Source: Segatella copri (lineage in GTDB: Bacteria; Bacteroidota; Bacteroidia; Bacteroidales; Bacteroidaceae). Taken from it: a stretch of DNA of 64,000 nt. The notes under the pieces were generated by a model. That model made no database searches, was not told where the DNA came from, and saw only the letters and a program-made list of their open reading frames with translations. Position numbers and translations under genes: made by a program. Shown one piece after another: positions 10,025 through 19,002 of the stretch. The number at the start of each line of letters is the position of its first letter. The first letter of the stretch is position 1. The DNA lies in contig NZ_CP042464.1 in assembly GCF_015074785.1 (NCBI RefSeq), forward strand, positions 2,787,001 through 2,851,000, read 5' to 3'.

Positions 10025-10882
10025 ATGACTCACAATTTGTTAAAAGGCAAGCGTGGCATCATCTTCGGTGCACTCAATGAGGAATCAATCGCTTGGAAAG
10101 TAGCTGTAAAGGCTGCTGAAGAGGGTGCTACTATCGCACTTAGTAATACAGCTATGGCTTTGCGTATGGGTACGCTGGATAAGCTCGCTGAACAGATCAA
10201 CGCTCCTATCATCGCAGCTGATGCGACTAGCGTAGAAGACTTGGAAAAGGTATTCACAGAGGCTCAGGAGAAACTCGGTGGCAAAATCGACTTCGTGCTC
10301 CACTCTGTAGCTATGAGCCCTAACGTTCGCAAGCATCGTACATACGATGACCTCGACTACAACTTCCTGAACAAGACATTGGACATCTCTGCTATCTCTT
10401 TCCACAAGATGTTGCAGGTAGCCAAGAAGTTGGATGCTATCAACGAGTGGGGTTCTGTAGTAGCTCTCACATACGTAGCTTCTCAGCGTACATTCTTCGG
10501 TTACAACGATATGGCTGATGCCAAGAGCATGCTCGAAAGTATCGCCCGCAGCTTCGGTTACATCTATGGTCGTGAGAAGCACGTGCGTATCAACACCATC
10601 TCTCAGAGCCCTACAGCTACAACAGCAGGTAAGGGTATCAAGGATATCGAGAACATGATGGACTTCGCCGACAAGATGTCTCCACTCGGAAACGCCGTAG
10701 CAGAGGATTGCGCTAACTACTGCGTGATGATGTTCTCTGACTTCACCCGCAAGGTAACTATGCAGAACCTCTTCCACGATGGTGGTTTCTCATCAATGGG
10801 TATGAGCCTCCGTGCCATGAACCAGTATGCTAAGGATATGGCTCCTTATGAGGATGAGAACGGTAATGTTATCTACGGATAA
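10025..10882 (+). CDS. fabI: Enoyl-[acyl-carrier-protein] reductase (NADH), FabI type
   Basis: Performs the last, double-bond-reducing step of each fatty-acid elongation cycle. 285 residues, slightly longer than the 260-residue Escherichia enzyme, as usual in Bacteroidota. The Rossmann fold starts with GALNEESIAW (about residues 15-24), the FabI variant of the SDR glycine motif. The catalytic Tyr and Lys lie in GYNDMADAKSM (about residues 158-168), followed by INTISQSPTATTAG, which contacts the nicotinamide and the triclosan pocket. It is a single gene with its own promoter and a strong terminator. Confidence 0.95.
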   Translation: MTHNLLKGKRGIIFGALNEESIAWKVAVKAAEEGATIALSNTAMALRMGTLDKLAEQINAPIIAADATSVEDLEKVFTEAQEKLGGKIDFVLHSVAMSPNVRKHRTYDDLDYNFLNKTLDISAISFHKMLQVAKKLDAINEWGSVVALTYVASQRTFFGYNDMADAKSMLESIARSFGYIYGREKHVRINTISQSPTATTAGKGIKDIENMMDFADKMSPLGNAVAEDCANYCVMMFSDFTRKVTMQNLFHDGGFSSMGMSLRAMNQYAKDMAPYEDENGNVIYG

Positions 10883-10915
10883 TCAGGCAGAAGAGAAAAA
10901 ATCTCACTAATATAC

Positions 10916-10952
10916 AAACAGGTATGTTCAGTAAAAATCTGAGCATACCTGT
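10916..10952. terminator. Terminator between fabI and the convergent EEP gene
   Basis: An 11-bp stem (AAACAGGTATG with CATACCTGTTT) extended by TTCAG/CTGAG around a short A-rich loop, followed by T-runs on plus. It ends 4 bases before the stop of the minus-strand gene and probably serves both. Confidence 0.85.
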
Positions 10953-10956
10953 TTTT

Positions 10957-11964
10957 TTATTCATATCCACCCTCTATCTTAAACTTGGCAACAAGCGGAA
11001 GATGATCGCTGTATCCACCCAAATATCGTGGACCGAGATAGGTGCGGAAAGGTTTCTTTCCGCCATATTTCTCATCATCTTCTAAGAGAAATGGCAAATC
11101 TCCTATCTGACAACTCATCTTAAGCCGGGAAAGCGAAGGACTGAAGAGTATCTGGTCAAGGCTTCGCCAATCTCCATGCCAGCGATAAGTAGCCTTGGCA
11201 CCATGAGAGCCTTTGACGCCAACAGATATATTAATAAGGTGATGCTGATAAAGATAACGAAGAGCCGGAGAATCGGAATAATCGTTGAAATCGCCGGCTA
11301 CGATAATCCTTGCACTATCATTGAGCGCATAGATAGAATCTACAGCAGAAGCCAACTGGCTGGCTACCTGCAGGCGGTAGGGACGCGAAACCTGTTCGCC
11401 GCCACGCCGGCTAGGCGCATGCAATACAAAGACATGAAGCGTATCATCATTCATAATCCGCCCCGAAGCGTAGAGAATATCTCTCGTAGGGCGAGTATCA
11501 GGCAGCGGCTTGATGCGGATAGACCGGAACTGTATAAGCGCAAAAGAAGATGGCTGATAAAGTAAAGCCACATCTATGCCTCGTTCATCAGGCGAATCGG
11601 TCATCACATAATCATAATTCACACCGCGAAGAGCTGAACGCCGGGTTAAATCAAACAGCACACTATCGTTCTCCACTTCGCAAAGCGCCACAAAATCGGG
11701 AACATGCCAGGACTTCTCCGAGGGTCTTGAAGGATTATCTGGGGAGGCGGTACCAACAAGCGACAAATCTTCATAACCCAAAGCTACTATAGTCTTGGAA
11801 AGATTTGCCAGCTTGCGCCAATAGCGATAAGGCGTCCACTTGTAACTGCTCTGTGGCAGGAATTCATAGTCATTCTTCAGCGAATCATGCTTCGTATCGA
11901 AGAGGTTTTCGCAGTTCAACTCCACAAAAGTGAGGAAACTTGATAAGATGAGAGTGAAAAACAT
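10957..11964 (-). CDS. Endonuclease/exonuclease/phosphatase family protein
   Basis: 335 residues of the EEP (DNase I-like metallo-hydrolase) fold. Visible motifs are FVELNCENLFD (about residues 12-22, metal-binding Asn and Glu), CEVEND, VLHAPSRRGG, AGDFNDYSDS (about residues 222-231) and the C-terminal GYSDHLPLVAKF with the catalytic Asp-His. A hydrophobic N-terminus (MFFTLILSSFLTF) suggests export or membrane anchoring. The substrate, nucleic acid or phosphoester, cannot be told. It is divergent from tRNA-Arg, whose promoter lies just upstream of its start. Confidence 0.85.
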   Translation of the reverse strand: MFFTLILSSFLTFVELNCENLFDTKHDSLKNDYEFLPQSSYKWTPYRYWRKLANLSKTIVALGYEDLSLVGTASPDNPSRPSEKSWHVPDFVALCEVENDSVLFDLTRRSALRGVNYDYVMTDSPDERGIDVALLYQPSSFALIQFRSIRIKPLPDTRPTRDILYASGRIMNDDTLHVFVLHAPSRRGGEQVSRPYRLQVASQLASAVDSIYALNDSARIIVAGDFNDYSDSPALRYLYQHHLINISVGVKGSHGAKATYRWHGDWRSLDQILFSPSLSRLKMSCQIGDLPFLLEDDEKYGGKKPFRTYLGPRYLGGYSDHLPLVAKFKIEGGYE

Positions 11965-11974
11965 AACATTTTAT

Positions 11975-12005
11975 TTTGTATTGTCAACGATTTGATGTAT
12001 CTTTG
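11975..12005 (+). promoter_or_regulatory. Promoter of tRNA-Arg
   Basis: TTTG at 11975-11978, 19 bases, TATCTTTG at 11998-12005. The tRNA begins 15 bases further on. Confidence 0.7.
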
Positions 12006-12020
12006 CAGTCGGTTTACAAT

Positions 12021-12092
12021 GGTCCTATAGTTTAACGGATAGAACGGAGGTTTCCTAAACCTTTGATCCGAGTTCGATTCTCGGTGGGACCA
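12021..12092 (+). tRNA. tRNA-Arg, anticodon CCT
   Basis: A complete cloverleaf: acceptor GGTCCTA/TGGGACC with discriminator A, D arm with AGTTTAACGG, anticodon arm GAGGT/ACCTT around loop TTCCTAA, giving anticodon CCT for AGG codons. The T arm carries GTTCGATTC. The 3' CCA is not encoded. Confidence 0.95.
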
Positions 12093-12126
12093 CGTACTTT
12101 CCTTATCATTCCAGAGATGATAAAAC

Positions 12127-12166
12127 AATAAAGGTCGCTCCTGACAATCAGGAAGCGACCTTTATT
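12127..12166. terminator. Terminator between tRNA-Arg and secDF
   Basis: AATAAAGGTCGCT pairs with AGCGACCTTTATT, extended by CCTGA/TCAGG with a one-base bulge. T-rich sequence follows on plus. It sits between two convergent units. Confidence 0.8.
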
Positions 12167-12238
12167 ATTTTTATATTCTTTCCAGTATCTTTCTCTATCC
12201 GACATACATCAGACAGAGAAAGAATGAAGAGTTTCTGA

Positions 12239-15200
12239 TTACTTAACTTCTGCAACCTCCTCAGCTGGCTCTTCCTTAATCTTACGACCAAGAACGATGT
12301 AAGCCATTGGAGATGCAATGAAGATAGATGACAATGTACCGAATACAACACCCAGGATCATTGCGAATGAGAAGCTGCGGATGCTGTCACCACCGAGGAT
12401 GAAGATACAGAGCAACACGAGCAATGTAGATGTAGATGTATTGATGGTACGAGCCAATGTCTCATTGATAGATGCATTGAAGAGCTGCTGACGGTCGCCC
12501 TTAGGATGCAACTTCAAGTTCTCACGGATACGGTCGAACACAACCACCTTATCGTTGATAGAGTAACCTACCACGGTCAGGATAGCACCGATGAAGGTCT
12601 GGTCAATCTCCAATGAGAATGGAACGAGACCCCACAGGAGTGAGTAGAAACCGATTACTGTCAAGGCATCAAATGCCAAAGCTACAGTAGAACCTACAGA
12701 GAAGGCCACGTTGCGGAAACGTATCAGGATGTAGAGGAAGATAGCAATCAATGCGAAGAGCACACTATAGATAGCACCCATAGTGATATCCTTAGCTACA
12801 GAAGGACCTACCTTTGTACTACTGATGATAGAACCACCCTGACGAACATCTGGGTTCTTGAATGCCTCAACACTCTTCTGAGATACCAGGTTAGCCTTCT
12901 TCAAGGCATTGTAAAGGATAGTCTCAGCCTCATCGTCAACAGTTGGACTGTTGCTCTCAATCATATAGTTGGTAGATACACGGATAGTCTTACCGTCTGT
13001 ACCGATAGCGATAGCGCCAGTAGTTGCCTTGGTGCCGTCTGCATTAACGAATGCATCACCAAGAACGGTACGAATCTGCTCAGGCTCTACAGGATTCTCG
13101 AACTGTACTACATAGTTACGACCACCAGTAAAGTCGATACTCTTACTCAAGCCACGAACAAAGAAGCTACCGATGAATACCACAGCTGCTACGATGGCAA
13201 CGGTGAAGGTAGTCTTGTACATAGACATGAACTTATACTTCTTGCCCTGCATCAGGTTGTGAGAAACTGGAGTATCAAACTTGCAGTGCATCCACTTATC
13301 GTGGTTCAACTTATAATCGTAAACCAGACGAGTCAGGAACACAGCAGTGAAGAATGAAACTACGATACCGATGATCCATGTAGTAGCGAAACCACGGATA
13401 GGACCTGTACCGGTAGTCAACAGGATAACACCAGTAATCAAAGATGTCAAGTTAGAGTCGAAGATAGCAGAGAAAGCGTTGCCATAACCGGCAGCTACAG
13501 CCTGTTTCATACCCTTACCGGAGCGGAGCTCCTCCTTGATACGTTCATATATAAGCACGTTGGCATCCACGGCAGTACCCAGAGACAAGACCATACCGGC
13601 AAGACCTGGTAACGTCAGAGCTGCCTGGAAGGACGTCAGAATACCCAACGTGAAGAATACGTTGACGAGCAAAGCCAGGTTAGCCATCATACCAGGAATG
13701 ACATTGTACATCATCACCATGTAAACCATCAGGAGTACGAAAGCTACAACGAATGATACAATACCCATCTGGATAGACTGTGCACCGAGTGTAGGACCTA
13801 CAACCTCCTCCTGAACGATACGTGCAGGAGCTGGCATACGACCAGACTTCAATGTGTTAGCCAAGTCCTTGGTATCCTCGATAGTGAAGTTACCGGAAAT
13901 CTGAGAGCTACCACCATCAATCTCGCCGTTTACACGAGGAGCAGAGTAAACTACGCCATCCAGAACGATAGCAATAGCCTTACCTACGTTAGCCTTGGTC
14001 ATCTGAGCCCACTTACGTGCGCCCTCAGTATTCATCTTCATGCTAACAACAGGTGAACCCATCTGGTCGAACTCGTCCTTAGCATCGGTAATTACATCAC
14101 CCTCCAGTGGAGCACGACCTGTAGTGGTAGTAACCTTCAAGGCGTGAAGCTCAAAGATATTCTTAACCTTCAGGTTATCAGCTGGCTTAGCACTCCAAAG
14201 CAGACGCAAGTCTGATGGCAAAACGCGCTTAGCCACAGCAGAGTAGATAATCTTGTTGATGGCAGCAGTATCGCGAACGCTAGCATAACCAACAGTGCTC
14301 AAACCACCACCGAGCTGCAAACGAGCCAACAATGGGTGAGCCTTGATAGCAGCAGCATTCTGAGCATCCTCGCCTACCTTGCTTGCAGCATCGTCCTTCT
14401 TCTTGATAGAGAACTTAGCCTCAGCCTTCTTAGGCTCAGCCTTAGCAACTTCCTTCTTAGCTGCTGCAGAATCTGCTGCAACTGTATCGTTCTTCTCCTC
14501 ACCATTATCACCATTTGCGATACGGGTATCAAGCTGCTGGAGATAAGGAGCGATTTCCTCTGAGTTGTATGTCTCCCAGAACTCAAGGTTAGCACTACCC
14601 TGGAGCATCTTACGCATACGCTCTGGCTGGCTGATACCTGGCATTTCTACCATGATACGGCCCTGCTGACCTTCCAACTTCTGGATGTTAGGCTGTACAA
14701 CACCAAACTTATCGATACGGGTGCGGACAACGTTGAAAGAGTTGTCGATAGCATCCTGTACAGAAGCGCGGATAGCCTTCTCTACCTCTGCGTCGCTGCT
14801 CTGAGGAGAAACCTTGCCCTGCAACTGCTGGGTAGCGAACACTTCTGCGAGTTTATGACCTGGTGCGCTCTTATGATAAGCGTTAATGAAAAGTGACACG
14901 AAGTCACCACCGTTAGCTTCTTCCTGAGCTCTAGCTTCCTTCATGGCATTGGTAAAACCAGCGTCGGTCTTATGATCGGCAAGGTTTTCAAGTACATCAG
15001 GTACAGAAATCTCAAGAATTACATTCATACCGCCCTTAAGGTCAAGTCCAAGACCAATCTGAGTCTCCAAGCAGTTCTGGTAAGAATAAACACCTAAGTA
15101 CTTAACAGAATCCTTATAATCCTGCTGAGCAATAGGATCTTTAATCTTTGCAGCCTCGCTGTCATAGTAACGTGTGGCAAACGAGAATGACAAATAGAAG

Positions 15201-15256
15201 ATACTTGCGAGGGTCAGTAAGACGGCTACACAAATTACAATTCCTTTGTTTTGCAT
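12239..15256 (-). CDS. secDF: Protein translocase subunit SecDF (fused)
   Basis: Proton-driven accessory of the Sec translocon that pulls exported proteins across the inner membrane. 1005 residues in one chain, the SecD-SecF fusion usual in Bacteroidota. The SecD half has one N-terminal membrane helix, the DLKGGMNV motif, a large periplasmic P1 domain with a low-complexity Ala/Lys/Glu insert (about residues 255-300), and five helices with GTAVDANVLIYERI. The SecF half starts after about residue 675 with IDFTGGRNYVVQF and ends with five helices including the NDKVVVFDRIREN motif. A TATTTTTG -7 box lies upstream on minus (15342-15335) but I see no good -33. Confidence 0.96.
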   Translation of the reverse strand: MQNKGIVICVAVLLTLASIFYLSFSFATRYYDSEAAKIKDPIAQQDYKDSVKYLGVYSYQNCLETQIGLGLDLKGGMNVILEISVPDVLENLADHKTDAGFTNAMKEARAQEEANGGDFVSLFINAYHKSAPGHKLAEVFATQQLQGKVSPQSSDAEVEKAIRASVQDAIDNSFNVVRTRIDKFGVVQPNIQKLEGQQGRIMVEMPGISQPERMRKMLQGSANLEFWETYNSEEIAPYLQQLDTRIANGDNGEEKNDTVAADSAAAKKEVAKAEPKKAEAKFSIKKKDDAASKVGEDAQNAAAIKAHPLLARLQLGGGLSTVGYASVRDTAAINKIIYSAVAKRVLPSDLRLLWSAKPADNLKVKNIFELHALKVTTTTGRAPLEGDVITDAKDEFDQMGSPVVSMKMNTEGARKWAQMTKANVGKAIAIVLDGVVYSAPRVNGEIDGGSSQISGNFTIEDTKDLANTLKSGRMPAPARIVQEEVVGPTLGAQSIQMGIVSFVVAFVLLMVYMVMMYNVIPGMMANLALLVNVFFTLGILTSFQAALTLPGLAGMVLSLGTAVDANVLIYERIKEELRSGKGMKQAVAAGYGNAFSAIFDSNLTSLITGVILLTTGTGPIRGFATTWIIGIVVSFFTAVFLTRLVYDYKLNHDKWMHCKFDTPVSHNLMQGKKYKFMSMYKTTFTVAIVAAVVFIGSFFVRGLSKSIDFTGGRNYVVQFENPVEPEQIRTVLGDAFVNADGTKATTGAIAIGTDGKTIRVSTNYMIESNSPTVDDEAETILYNALKKANLVSQKSVEAFKNPDVRQGGSIISSTKVGPSVAKDITMGAIYSVLFALIAIFLYILIRFRNVAFSVGSTVALAFDALTVIGFYSLLWGLVPFSLEIDQTFIGAILTVVGYSINDKVVVFDRIRENLKLHPKGDRQQLFNASINETLARTINTSTSTLLVLLCIFILGGDSIRSFSFAMILGVVFGTLSSIFIASPMAYIVLGRKIKEEPAEEVAEVK

Positions 15257-15334
15257 TTCTATTTATTGTTATTAATTATTTGTTTCTTTTCAATTGCTTT
15301 TAGGGATTTTTTCAAAAACCTCCATAAAGTTGTG

Positions 15335-15342
15335 CAAAAATA
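15335..15342 (-). promoter_or_regulatory. Possible -7 box of secDF
   Basis: On the minus strand TATTTTTG, a match to TAnnTTTG, about 80 bases before the secDF ATG. No matching -33 TTTG is seen at the expected distance. Confidence 0.35.
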
Positions 15343-15375
15343 AGCATTTTTTTTCTTATATAAGAATAATTTGCT

Positions 15376-16473
15376 CTATTTTTGCTTTTTAGGGCGCATT
15401 TTTAGCTTACAAATGATAGGATAGTGGTCTGAAACGGCGATTTTATCATCAATTTTACATTCATAAGGCTCCCAATCGTCTGAACACATGATATTGTCAA
15501 TGCGAACAAAAAAGCCTCCATGATGATAGCTGATACCCGGTCCGTTACCACTTGCAATGTAGCAATCCGTCAAATCTTTAGCTATCGTACGATGAGCATA
15601 AGAGATAGGACCATCATTAAAGTCACCGCACAAAATAATACTCTGTTCTTTATGCTGCTGAATGTATTTTGCTACAGCCTCAGCCTCAGGAGCCCGTTTC
15701 TTTGTTGCCTCGGCAAGTTTTACAACGAGCAGTTTGGACGTTTCTTCTGCAGTATCAACCTGCAATTTTCCGATAACCAGATTCTTGAACTGGCGTCTGT
15801 CCTCTAAACTTAAGCCGGTTGTTTCCAAATGATTATTGATGAGAAGGACCTCTCTATCTTTCACTTTCAGACGATACGCCACACTCATATTTCCTTTCGA
15901 TTCATAAGGAATTCGCTCTTTTGAAAGAATAGGGTATTTACTGAGCAACATAAGACAATTTCCACCATTTATGTGCATCGTAGTATCCTGATAAGCATAC
16001 ATCGGCTTGAGCATACTATCTATCTGCTCAACATTCCGGGAAGTAGGACATGCTTCCTGCAGACAAACAATATCAGCATCCTGCTCCTGCAGATAAGCAA
16101 TACAGATATTAGTTCCTTCGGCATCCTCAGTCTGTGCACCAAAATTCCAGGTATTATATGATAGAACTTTGATACAACCTTTTGGAGTTTCGCCAGAAAA
16201 GTTGATTGGCATATACTTGCGGACAGGAACAAAACAGATCAAGAAGCCTAAGAATGGAATAATGGCATACTTAGACCGGAAGAGCAACCAGAAAAGCAAA
16301 AAGCCTAAGTTAACTATAAGAAAAACCGGGAAAAGTAAGCCAAGATTAGCCAATGCGGCGAACTTTTCTGGCTGAAAGAAGTCAGAAAAGCCCACCAGCA
16401 ACATGATAATGATAGTTGCCACATTAGCACCAGCTACCATCTTATATGTAAATTCCTTAAATCCTTTAAACAT
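15376..16473 (-). CDS. Membrane-anchored endonuclease/exonuclease/phosphatase family protein
   Basis: 365 residues. About the first 100 residues form three hydrophobic helices (for example ATIIIMLLVGF and LIVNLGFLLFWLLF). An EEP hydrolase domain follows with VLSYNTWNFG, DIVCLQEACP, LINNHLETTG, ILCGDFNDGP and ISVSDHYPIICK-type metal and catalytic motifs (the last is AVSDHYPIICKL). The catalytic domain probably faces the periplasm. The ATG lies 6 bases after the stop of the rhomboid gene, so the two form an operon. The substrate is unknown. It is not close in sequence to the EEP protein at 11 kb. Confidence 0.85.
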   Translation of the reverse strand: MFKGFKEFTYKMVAGANVATIIIMLLVGFSDFFQPEKFAALANLGLLFPVFLIVNLGFLLFWLLFRSKYAIIPFLGFLICFVPVRKYMPINFSGETPKGCIKVLSYNTWNFGAQTEDAEGTNICIAYLQEQDADIVCLQEACPTSRNVEQIDSMLKPMYAYQDTTMHINGGNCLMLLSKYPILSKERIPYESKGNMSVAYRLKVKDREVLLINNHLETTGLSLEDRRQFKNLVIGKLQVDTAEETSKLLVVKLAEATKKRAPEAEAVAKYIQQHKEQSIILCGDFNDGPISYAHRTIAKDLTDCYIASGNGPGISYHHGGFFVRIDNIMCSDDWEPYECKIDDKIAVSDHYPIICKLKMRPKKQK

Positions 16474-16479
16474 AGTTTC

Positions 16480-17418
16480 CTACTTATTACTCTGATCAAA
16501 GAGCATCTGCTTTTCACTCTGAGTCAAGCTATCATAACCGCTTTTCCTTATCTTATCCAAGATCCTATCTATCTCTTCCTGAGATACGACCTTTTCATTG
16601 GTCTTACATTCAGCATCCTGTTCATAAGTCGGATTATAAGATTCATTCTTGGTATAAGTAAAATGCGTTCTACCAGCCCGACGCTTTCCGCCGAACATAC
16701 CTTTCAACTTATCGAATGCATCAGCAGAATTAGACTGATAGTAACCATTACCAATCTGCTTACGCCAATAACGGATCAGGAAGAATCCAAAGACCATACC
16801 TCCCAAATGGGCAATATGAGCCACACCGTCATCAGAGAGAGAGAATGTTGAAACCAATTCAATGACAGCATAGCCTATCACGAAGAATTTAGCTTTAATA
16901 GGAACTGGCAACGGGAAAATGAAGAGACGCTCGTTTGGATAAATCATACCAAAGGCAAGCAATATGGCATAAATAGCTCCTGAAGCACCCACGGTAGTCC
17001 ATAGGTTCAGATATTGCTCCATTGTTATTCTGGCTCCATTAACACTAACATAATCATAAGCTGCCATATCCTTTGCCACATAGGTAATATACTGTGCAGC
17101 TTCCTGGAACAAACCTGCTCCCACTCCACACGCTATGTAATAAAAAAGGAATTTCTTTGGTCCCCAAACTCTTTCAACCACACAGCCAAACATCCATAAG
17201 GCAAACATATTAAAGAGAATATGCTGGAAACCACCATGCATAAACATGTAGGTAACTAACTGATAAATATGGAAATCGGATGCCAGGAAGAAATGAAGCC
17301 CAAACATATCTGTCAGGCCAGAACCGCCACCCATACTCTTGTCCATCAGCATGCATGCCAGGAATGCTACTACATTCACTATCAGCAAATTCTTTGTTAC
17401 AATTGGAATATTGCGCAT
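16480..17418 (-). CDS. Rhomboid family intramembrane serine protease
   Basis: Cleaves membrane proteins within the bilayer. 312 residues: six or more hydrophobic helices, the nucleophile motif GASGAIY (Ser about 146) and the histidine of AHLGG (His about 204), plus the N-terminal MFMHGGFQHILFN typical of rhomboids. A hydrophilic C-terminal tail of about 90 residues (VSQEEIDRILDKI) is of the kind seen in Bacteroidota rhomboids. First gene of a two-gene operon with the membrane EEP gene. A minus-strand TAATTTTG (17480-17473) with TTTG 22 bases upstream may be its promoter. Confidence 0.93.
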   Translation of the reverse strand: MRNIPIVTKNLLIVNVVAFLACMLMDKSMGGGSGLTDMFGLHFFLASDFHIYQLVTYMFMHGGFQHILFNMFALWMFGCVVERVWGPKKFLFYYIACGVGAGLFQEAAQYITYVAKDMAAYDYVSVNGARITMEQYLNLWTTVGASGAIYAILLAFGMIYPNERLFIFPLPVPIKAKFFVIGYAVIELVSTFSLSDDGVAHIAHLGGMVFGFFLIRYWRKQIGNGYYQSNSADAFDKLKGMFGGKRRAGRTHFTYTKNESYNPTYEQDAECKTNEKVVSQEEIDRILDKIRKSGYDSLTQSEKQMLFDQSNK

Positions 17419-17472
17419 AACTTTATTTCTATAAACAGTTTAATAATCTGAATAATATTTGTATTTTGGCGA

Positions 17473-17506
17473 CAAAATTACGAAAAATATCCGTGAAAAC
17501 ACCAAA
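17473..17506 (-). promoter_or_regulatory. Putative promoter of the rhomboid-EEP operon
   Basis: On minus: TTTG at 17506-17503, 22 bases, TAATTTTG at 17480-17473. The spacing is slightly long. Confidence 0.45.
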
Positions 17507-17562
17507 AAATAGACTTATTACACTTAAATTTCAATAATTTCATCACTTTTCTGCTTTTTTTA

Positions 17563-17593
17563 TTTGAACTTTCACAAGAAAAAGCTATATTTG
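17563..17593 (+). promoter_or_regulatory. Promoter of the HU gene
   Basis: TTTG at 17563-17566, 19 bases, TATATTTG at 17586-17593, about 53 bases before the ATG. Confidence 0.7.
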
Positions 17594-17646
17594 TAAACGA
17601 ATTCAACTAAGAAACAACAATATTATTCATTTAATAACGAAAAATT

Positions 17647-17922
17647 ATGAACAAGACAGAATTGATTGACAAGATTGCAGCAGGTGCTGAGATTACAAAG
17701 GCACAGGCTAAGGCCGCTCTTGAAGCTACAACAAACGCATTGAAGGAAGCCCTCATTGCAGGTGACAAGATCCAGTTGGTAGGTTTCGGTACATTCAGCA
17801 TTAACGAGCGTCCTGCTCGTGAGGGTATCAATCCAGCTACTAAGGAGAAGATCCAGATTGCAGCTAAAAAGGTTGCTAAGTTCAAGGCTGGTGCTGAGCT
17901 TGCAGATGCAATCAACAAATAA
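17647..17922 (+). CDS. HU family DNA-binding protein
   Basis: A nucleoid protein that bends and compacts DNA as a dimer. 91 residues, the normal HU length. Visible are the dimerising helices (KAALEATTNALKEAL), the core GFGTFSINERPAREG at about residues 47-61, and the end of the DNA-binding arm and C-terminal helix (VAKFKAGAELADAI). The arm segment is NPATKEKIQIAAKK, the usual HU form with Pro at its tip. Monocistronic between a consensus promoter and a terminator, consistent with high expression. Confidence 0.95.
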   Translation: MNKTELIDKIAAGAEITKAQAKAALEATTNALKEALIAGDKIQLVGFGTFSINERPAREGINPATKEKIQIAAKKVAKFKAGAELADAINK

Positions 17923-17946
17923 TTGTAAAGATTATTTTAATTATAA

Positions 17947-17985
17947 ATATAGGGCAGTCCTTTATGGCTGCCCTATATTTTTTTT
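17947..17985. terminator. Terminator after the HU gene
   Basis: ATATAGGGCAG (17947-17957) pairs with CTGCCCTATAT (17968-17978), then a T-run. It lies before the convergent SDR gene. Confidence 0.88.
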
Positions 17986-18030
17986 ATTCTATTCAAGTTT
18001 ATTCAAATTTAAATCTTCATGTTTGATCCT

Positions 18031-18834
18031 TTATTTTGGCTGCTTTCCGATATATGCCAAGATACCACCATCTACATAGAGAATGTGACCATTCACTGCA
18101 TTAGAAGCATCTGAAGCCAAGAAAACAGCAGGACCAGTCAACTCTTCTGGTTCCAACCAGCGACCTGCAGGAGTCTTTGCACAGATAAAGCTGTCGAATG
18201 GATGACGGCTACCATCTGGCTGACGCTCACGGAGAGGTGCTGTCTGAGGAGTTGCGATGTAACCAGGGCCCAAGCCATTGCACTGGATGTTGTACTCACC
18301 ATACTCTGAGCAGATGTTACGTGTCAACATCTTCAAGCCACCCTTGGCAGCTGCGTATGCAGAAACAGTCTCACGGCCCAGCTCGCTCATCATAGAGCAG
18401 ATGTTGATAATCTTACCATGACCCTTCTTGATCATACCAGGGATAACTGCCTTAGATACGATGAAAGGTGCAGTGAGGTCAATGTCAATAACCTGCTTGA
18501 AGTCATCTACAGACATCTCTGTCATAGGAATACGCTTGATAATACCTGCGTTGTTTACCAAAATATCAATAACACCAAGTTCCTTCTCGATGTCAGCTAC
18601 CATGTTTTTCACCTGTTCCTCGTCTGTTACATCACAGATATAACCCTTTGCCTCAATACCCTTTGCTTTGTAATCTGCAAGAGCCTGATCCATGTGGTGC
18701 TGGCTGCGGCAATTGAAAGCAATCTTAGCACCAGCTTTGGCATAAGCCTCAGCCATAGCAAACCCGATACCATAAGCGGCACCTGTAACGAGGGCTACTT
18801 TACCCTCTAATGAGAATAGTTTATTAAAGTCCAT
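18031..18834 (-). CDS. SDR oxidoreductase, gluconate 5-dehydrogenase / KduD-like
   Basis: 267 residues of the classical short-chain dehydrogenase family. Visible are the cofactor motif TGAAYGIG (about residues 18-25), NNAG, the catalytic Ser (INICSMMSE) and YAAAKGG (Tyr-X3-Lys), and the C-terminal YVDGG. The overall sequence is closest by eye to gluconate 5-dehydrogenase (IdnO) and 2-dehydro-3-deoxy-D-gluconate 5-dehydrogenase (KduD) of Bacteroidota, enzymes of sugar-acid and uronate breakdown. No kduI, uronate isomerase or lyase is adjacent to decide between them. Monocistronic. A minus-strand TATCTTTG (18881-18874) is a likely -7 box. Confidence 0.8.
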   Translation of the reverse strand: MDFNKLFSLEGKVALVTGAAYGIGFAMAEAYAKAGAKIAFNCRSQHHMDQALADYKAKGIEAKGYICDVTDEEQVKNMVADIEKELGVIDILVNNAGIIKRIPMTEMSVDDFKQVIDIDLTAPFIVSKAVIPGMIKKGHGKIINICSMMSELGRETVSAYAAAKGGLKMLTRNICSEYGEYNIQCNGLGPGYIATPQTAPLRERQPDGSRHPFDSFICAKTPAGRWLEPEELTGPAVFLASDASNAVNGHILYVDGGILAYIGKQPK

Positions 18835-18873
18835 AATTTTATTTTTTATAAATTGTTTGATTTGTTACGAGGG

Positions 18874-18881
18874 CAAAGATA
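18874..18881 (-). promoter_or_regulatory. Possible -7 box of the SDR gene
   Basis: TATCTTTG on minus, about 40 bases before the ATG at 18834. I do not see a well-placed -33 element. Confidence 0.4.
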
Positions 18882-19002
18882 CAAAATAATTTTGAATATC
18901 ACCCTAAATCAATACGAAAGATGCACCCTTTTTACTTATTTTCTCATTTTATTGACTGCTTTTCCTAAGTTTGTCCCTTTTTACTATGTTTTATTCACAC
19001 AC